From Iamia sp963728655 (GTDB lineage Bacteria > Actinomycetota > Acidimicrobiia > Acidimicrobiales > Iamiaceae), in NCBI GenBank assembly GCA_963728655.1, contig CAVSLD010000006.1, forward strand, positions 1-64,000: DNA of 64,000 bases, written 5' to 3'. The notes beneath the pieces are model-generated. The model had not been told where the DNA came from and searched no databases. It saw nothing but the letters and a program-made list of their open reading frames with translations. How positions within the stretch are numbered: position 1 is the first letter of the stretch; each line of letters starts with the position of its first letter. The position numbers and the translations under genes are program-made. Below are positions 62,164 through 64,000 of the stretch, one piece after another.

Positions 62164-63210
62164 ATGCGCGTGCTCGTCACCGGCGGTGCCGGCTTCATCG
62201 GCAGCCACCTCGTCGAGCAGCTGGTCGACGAGGGGCCACGACGTGGTGGTGCTCGACCGGCGGCCCGAGGACGACCCGGCCTGGGACGACGTGCCCGACG
62301 CGGTCGACGTCCGCCGGGTCGACCTGGCCGACGCGGACGCGGTGGCCCGGGCCGTGGCCGGACGTCGAGGCGGTGAGCCACCAGGCGGCGCGGGTGGGCC
62401 TCGGCGTCGACTTCGACGACGTCGTCGACTACGCCACCGACAACGACCTCGGCACCGCGGTGCTGCTCCAGGCCCTGTGGCGGGCCGGCTTCGCCGGCCG
62501 GCTGGTGGTGGCCAGCAGCATGGTCGTCTACGGCGAGGGCGCCTACACCTGCCCCACCCACGGCCCGGTGCGGCCCGGGGTCCGCGTCCGCCGCCGCCCT
62601 CGACGCCGGGCGATTCGAGCCGCCCTGCCCGGTCTGCGGCGCCGCCCTCGGCGCCCGGCGACGATCGACGAGGACGCCCCCCTCGACCCTCGCAACACCT
62701 ACGCCGCCACCAAGCTCCACACCGAGCACCTGGCCCAGACCTACGCCCGGGAGGCGGGCATCGGCTCGGTCATCGCCCTGCGCTACCACAACGTCTACGG
62801 GCCCCGGATGCCCCGGGACACGCCCGTACGCCGGGGTGGCCAGCATCTTCCGCAGCGAGCTGGCCGGCGGGTCGGGCCCCCCAGGTGACCGAGGACGGGG
62901 CGCAGCGCCGCGACTTCATCCACGTCACCGACGTGGCCCGGGCCAACGTGGCCGCCCTGCAGGCCGACCCGTCGGTCACCGGGCCCTTCAACGTGGCCTC
63001 GGGGACGCCCCACACCGTGCTCGACCTGGCCCGCGCCCTGGTCGCCGCCGCCGGCCCCGGCGCCCCCGCCCCGGTGGTCACCGGCGCCTGGCGCGGCGGC
63101 GACGTCCGTCACGTCACCGCCTCGCCGGCCCGCGCCGGCCGACCGGCTCGGGTTCGTCAGCCGAGGTCGGCTTCGCCGACGGGATGGCCGGGTTCGCCCG
63201 AGCGCTCTGA
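62164..63210 (+). CDS. NAD-dependent sugar epimerase/dehydratase (frameshifted)
   Basis: About 346 aa extended SDR. I prefer ATG 62164 (MRVLVTGGAGFIGSHL) because CATGAT lies seven bases upstream; ATG 62155 is possible. Motifs: TGGAGFIGSHLVEQL, SSMVVYGEGAYTCPTHGP, a cysteine pair PCPVCGAAL, and catalytic Tyr/Lys in NTYAATKLHTEHLAQTYA, YHNVYGPRMP and RRDFIHVTDVARANV. Shifts near 62235, 62365, 62580, 62655, 62830, 62880 and 63140. Next to a GT2 gene, so probably both act in making surface sugars. Confidence 0.85.
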
Positions 63211-63431
63211 GCGCCTCGTCGCGCCACCTCGGTTGCGCGTGCGCCCGCTCTCCCAGGGTCCGGCCCGTATCCTCACGATCGCGCGAAACAGTCGGGCTGG
63301 GTAGGGGACCCCTCTCCGGGTAGGTCCCTACCCTCCGGTCCATGGAGACCGTGCTGGCGACGCAGACCGAGCCGGTCGGGCGACGGGCAGCGAACCACCC
63401 ACGACGCACGGCCACTCCCGAGGAGCCCACG
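63211..63431. other. Intergenic region with GGTAGG palindrome
   Basis: 221 bases. GGGTAGGGGACC (63299-63310) and GGTCCCTACCC (63323-63333) form a near-complete inverted repeat, with a third GGGTAGG at 63318 in between. It lies about 100 bases before the kinase-like gene and could be an operator. A TATCCT is seen near 63269. No gene here. Confidence 0.4.
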
Positions 63432-64000
63432 GTGACCCAGAACGAGCGCACCCCCCTCGTCGCCCCCCTGACGGTGGCCGGGGTCGGCATCCTCTTCACC
63501 CTCGGGCTGGCCCTCGGGGGCGACCCTCGCCCCCGGCAGCGCCCTCGCTGGTGGCCGCCTGGTCGGCGGGGCGGTGGCCGTGGTCCTGACCCTCGCCACC
63601 ACCTGGGCCCTGCACCGCCTGCGGGTGGCTGCGGTCGCTCGAGCTCCAGACCCCCCGCGAGGTCGTCCCGTCCGAGTCCGAGCGGGTCGTCGCCCTGGCC
63701 GACAGCCGCCGCGAGCTGGTGGCGTGGGTGTCCGACGACCTGCGCATGCCCCTCGCCCGCCTCCAGGCCACCGCCGAGGCCCTCGAGGACGGCGTCATCC
63801 GCCACCCCGCCGAGGTGACCGCCGCGGTCGACGGCCATGCACGCCGAGATCGACCACCTGGGCGGGCTGCTGGCCGACCTGTGCGAGCTGAGCGACGTCG
63901 TCGACGGCGCCGGCCGGCGCCCGCGTCGGCCCGGATCCCGTCGGCCGGCGGCGGCGGTGGTCGCGACCCGCACCGACCTGGCCCCGGCCTGCACCTTCGA
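63432..64000 (+). CDS. HisKA-like membrane sensor kinase, 3' partial and frameshifted
   Basis: GTG 63432 follows GAGGAG. The N-terminus has two helices (LTVAGVGILFTLGLAL and, after a shift near 63535, AVAVVLTLATTWALHRL), then a short linker and a dimerisation domain: ADSRRELVAWVSDDLRMPLARLQA, with ALEDGVIRHPAEV and LGGLLADLCELSDVV. In the H-box the expected Ser-His-Asp-Leu reads Ser-Asp-Asp-Leu (bases 63734-63736 are GAC where CAC would code His). Either a pseudokinase or a base error. An extra C near 63836 shifts the frame again. It runs off the end of the window before the ATPase domain. Confidence 0.65.

Overview
This is a very GC-rich (roughly 75 percent) chromosomal segment from an actinobacterium. 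Three things point there: the gene order (ilvB-ilvN-ilvC, serA, an IclR-type leucine regulator facing leuC-leuD, leuB, and gltX beside tRNA-Gln/tRNA-Glu), the furA-katG pair with an actinobacterial-type Fur box, and many genes whose start codon lies 7-8 nt after a -10-like hexamer (probable leaderless mRNAs). Secreted proteins carrying DUF4214 repeats and S/T-P-C-R...DTR surface repeats suggest the class Acidimicrobiia (Iamia-like). That placement is an inference. There is no rRNA, prophage, insertion sequence, integrase or CRISPR array.

Layout: 1-3.1 kb, ilvBNC (valine/isoleucine pathway). 3.2-5.6 kb, YbjQ protein, two paralogous unknown proteins and a secreted His/Asp repeat protein. 5.7-8.3 kb, NarL-type two-component system and Hsp20. 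8.4-20.4 kb, sulfhydrylase MetY, serC, an aspartate-type aminotransferase coupled to an S9 peptidase, a large S8-like exoprotease with three near-identical C-terminal repeats, and serA. 20.5-27.6 kb, membrane proteins, an SDR/DUF2867 protein and an SPFH/zinc-ribbon/coiled-coil operon. 27.7-30.4 kb, leuCD facing the ndgR-like regulator. 30.6-36.3 kb, VOC protein, YqeY, MBL hydrolase, phospholipase C-like exoprotein and an alpha/beta hydrolase. 36.6-40.9 kb, a CoA-transferase/amidohydrolase/enoyl-CoA hydratase operon. 41-45.3 kb, greA and leuB-ilvE-cimA behind a probable translational attenuator. 45.4-50 kb, small membrane proteins, gltX, ydcF and two tRNAs. 50-56.4 kb, YhgE-like protein, furA-katG, TauE/DUF1634 and a phosphoesterase lipoprotein. 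56.5-64 kb, MMPL transporter, aldo/keto reductase, SnoaL-like protein, GT2, NAD epimerase and a partial kinase-like protein.

How the genes work together: three loci make branched-chain amino acids (ilvBNC; leuCD with its IclR regulator; leuB-ilvE-cimA). The third appears to be controlled by a leader peptide with Val-Val-Ile-Ile codons followed by mutually exclusive RNA hairpins. CimA implies that isoleucine can be made from pyruvate through citramalate. SerA and SerC supply serine, and MetY supplies homocysteine.

Quality caveat: about half of the genes, including gltX, leuB, leuC, serC, cimA and katG, are interrupted by single-base frameshifts, mostly +1 insertions of G or C. They read as full-length proteins once corrected. 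The sequence therefore looks like an unpolished long-read assembly, and coordinates of such genes are given from true start to true stop across the shifts.
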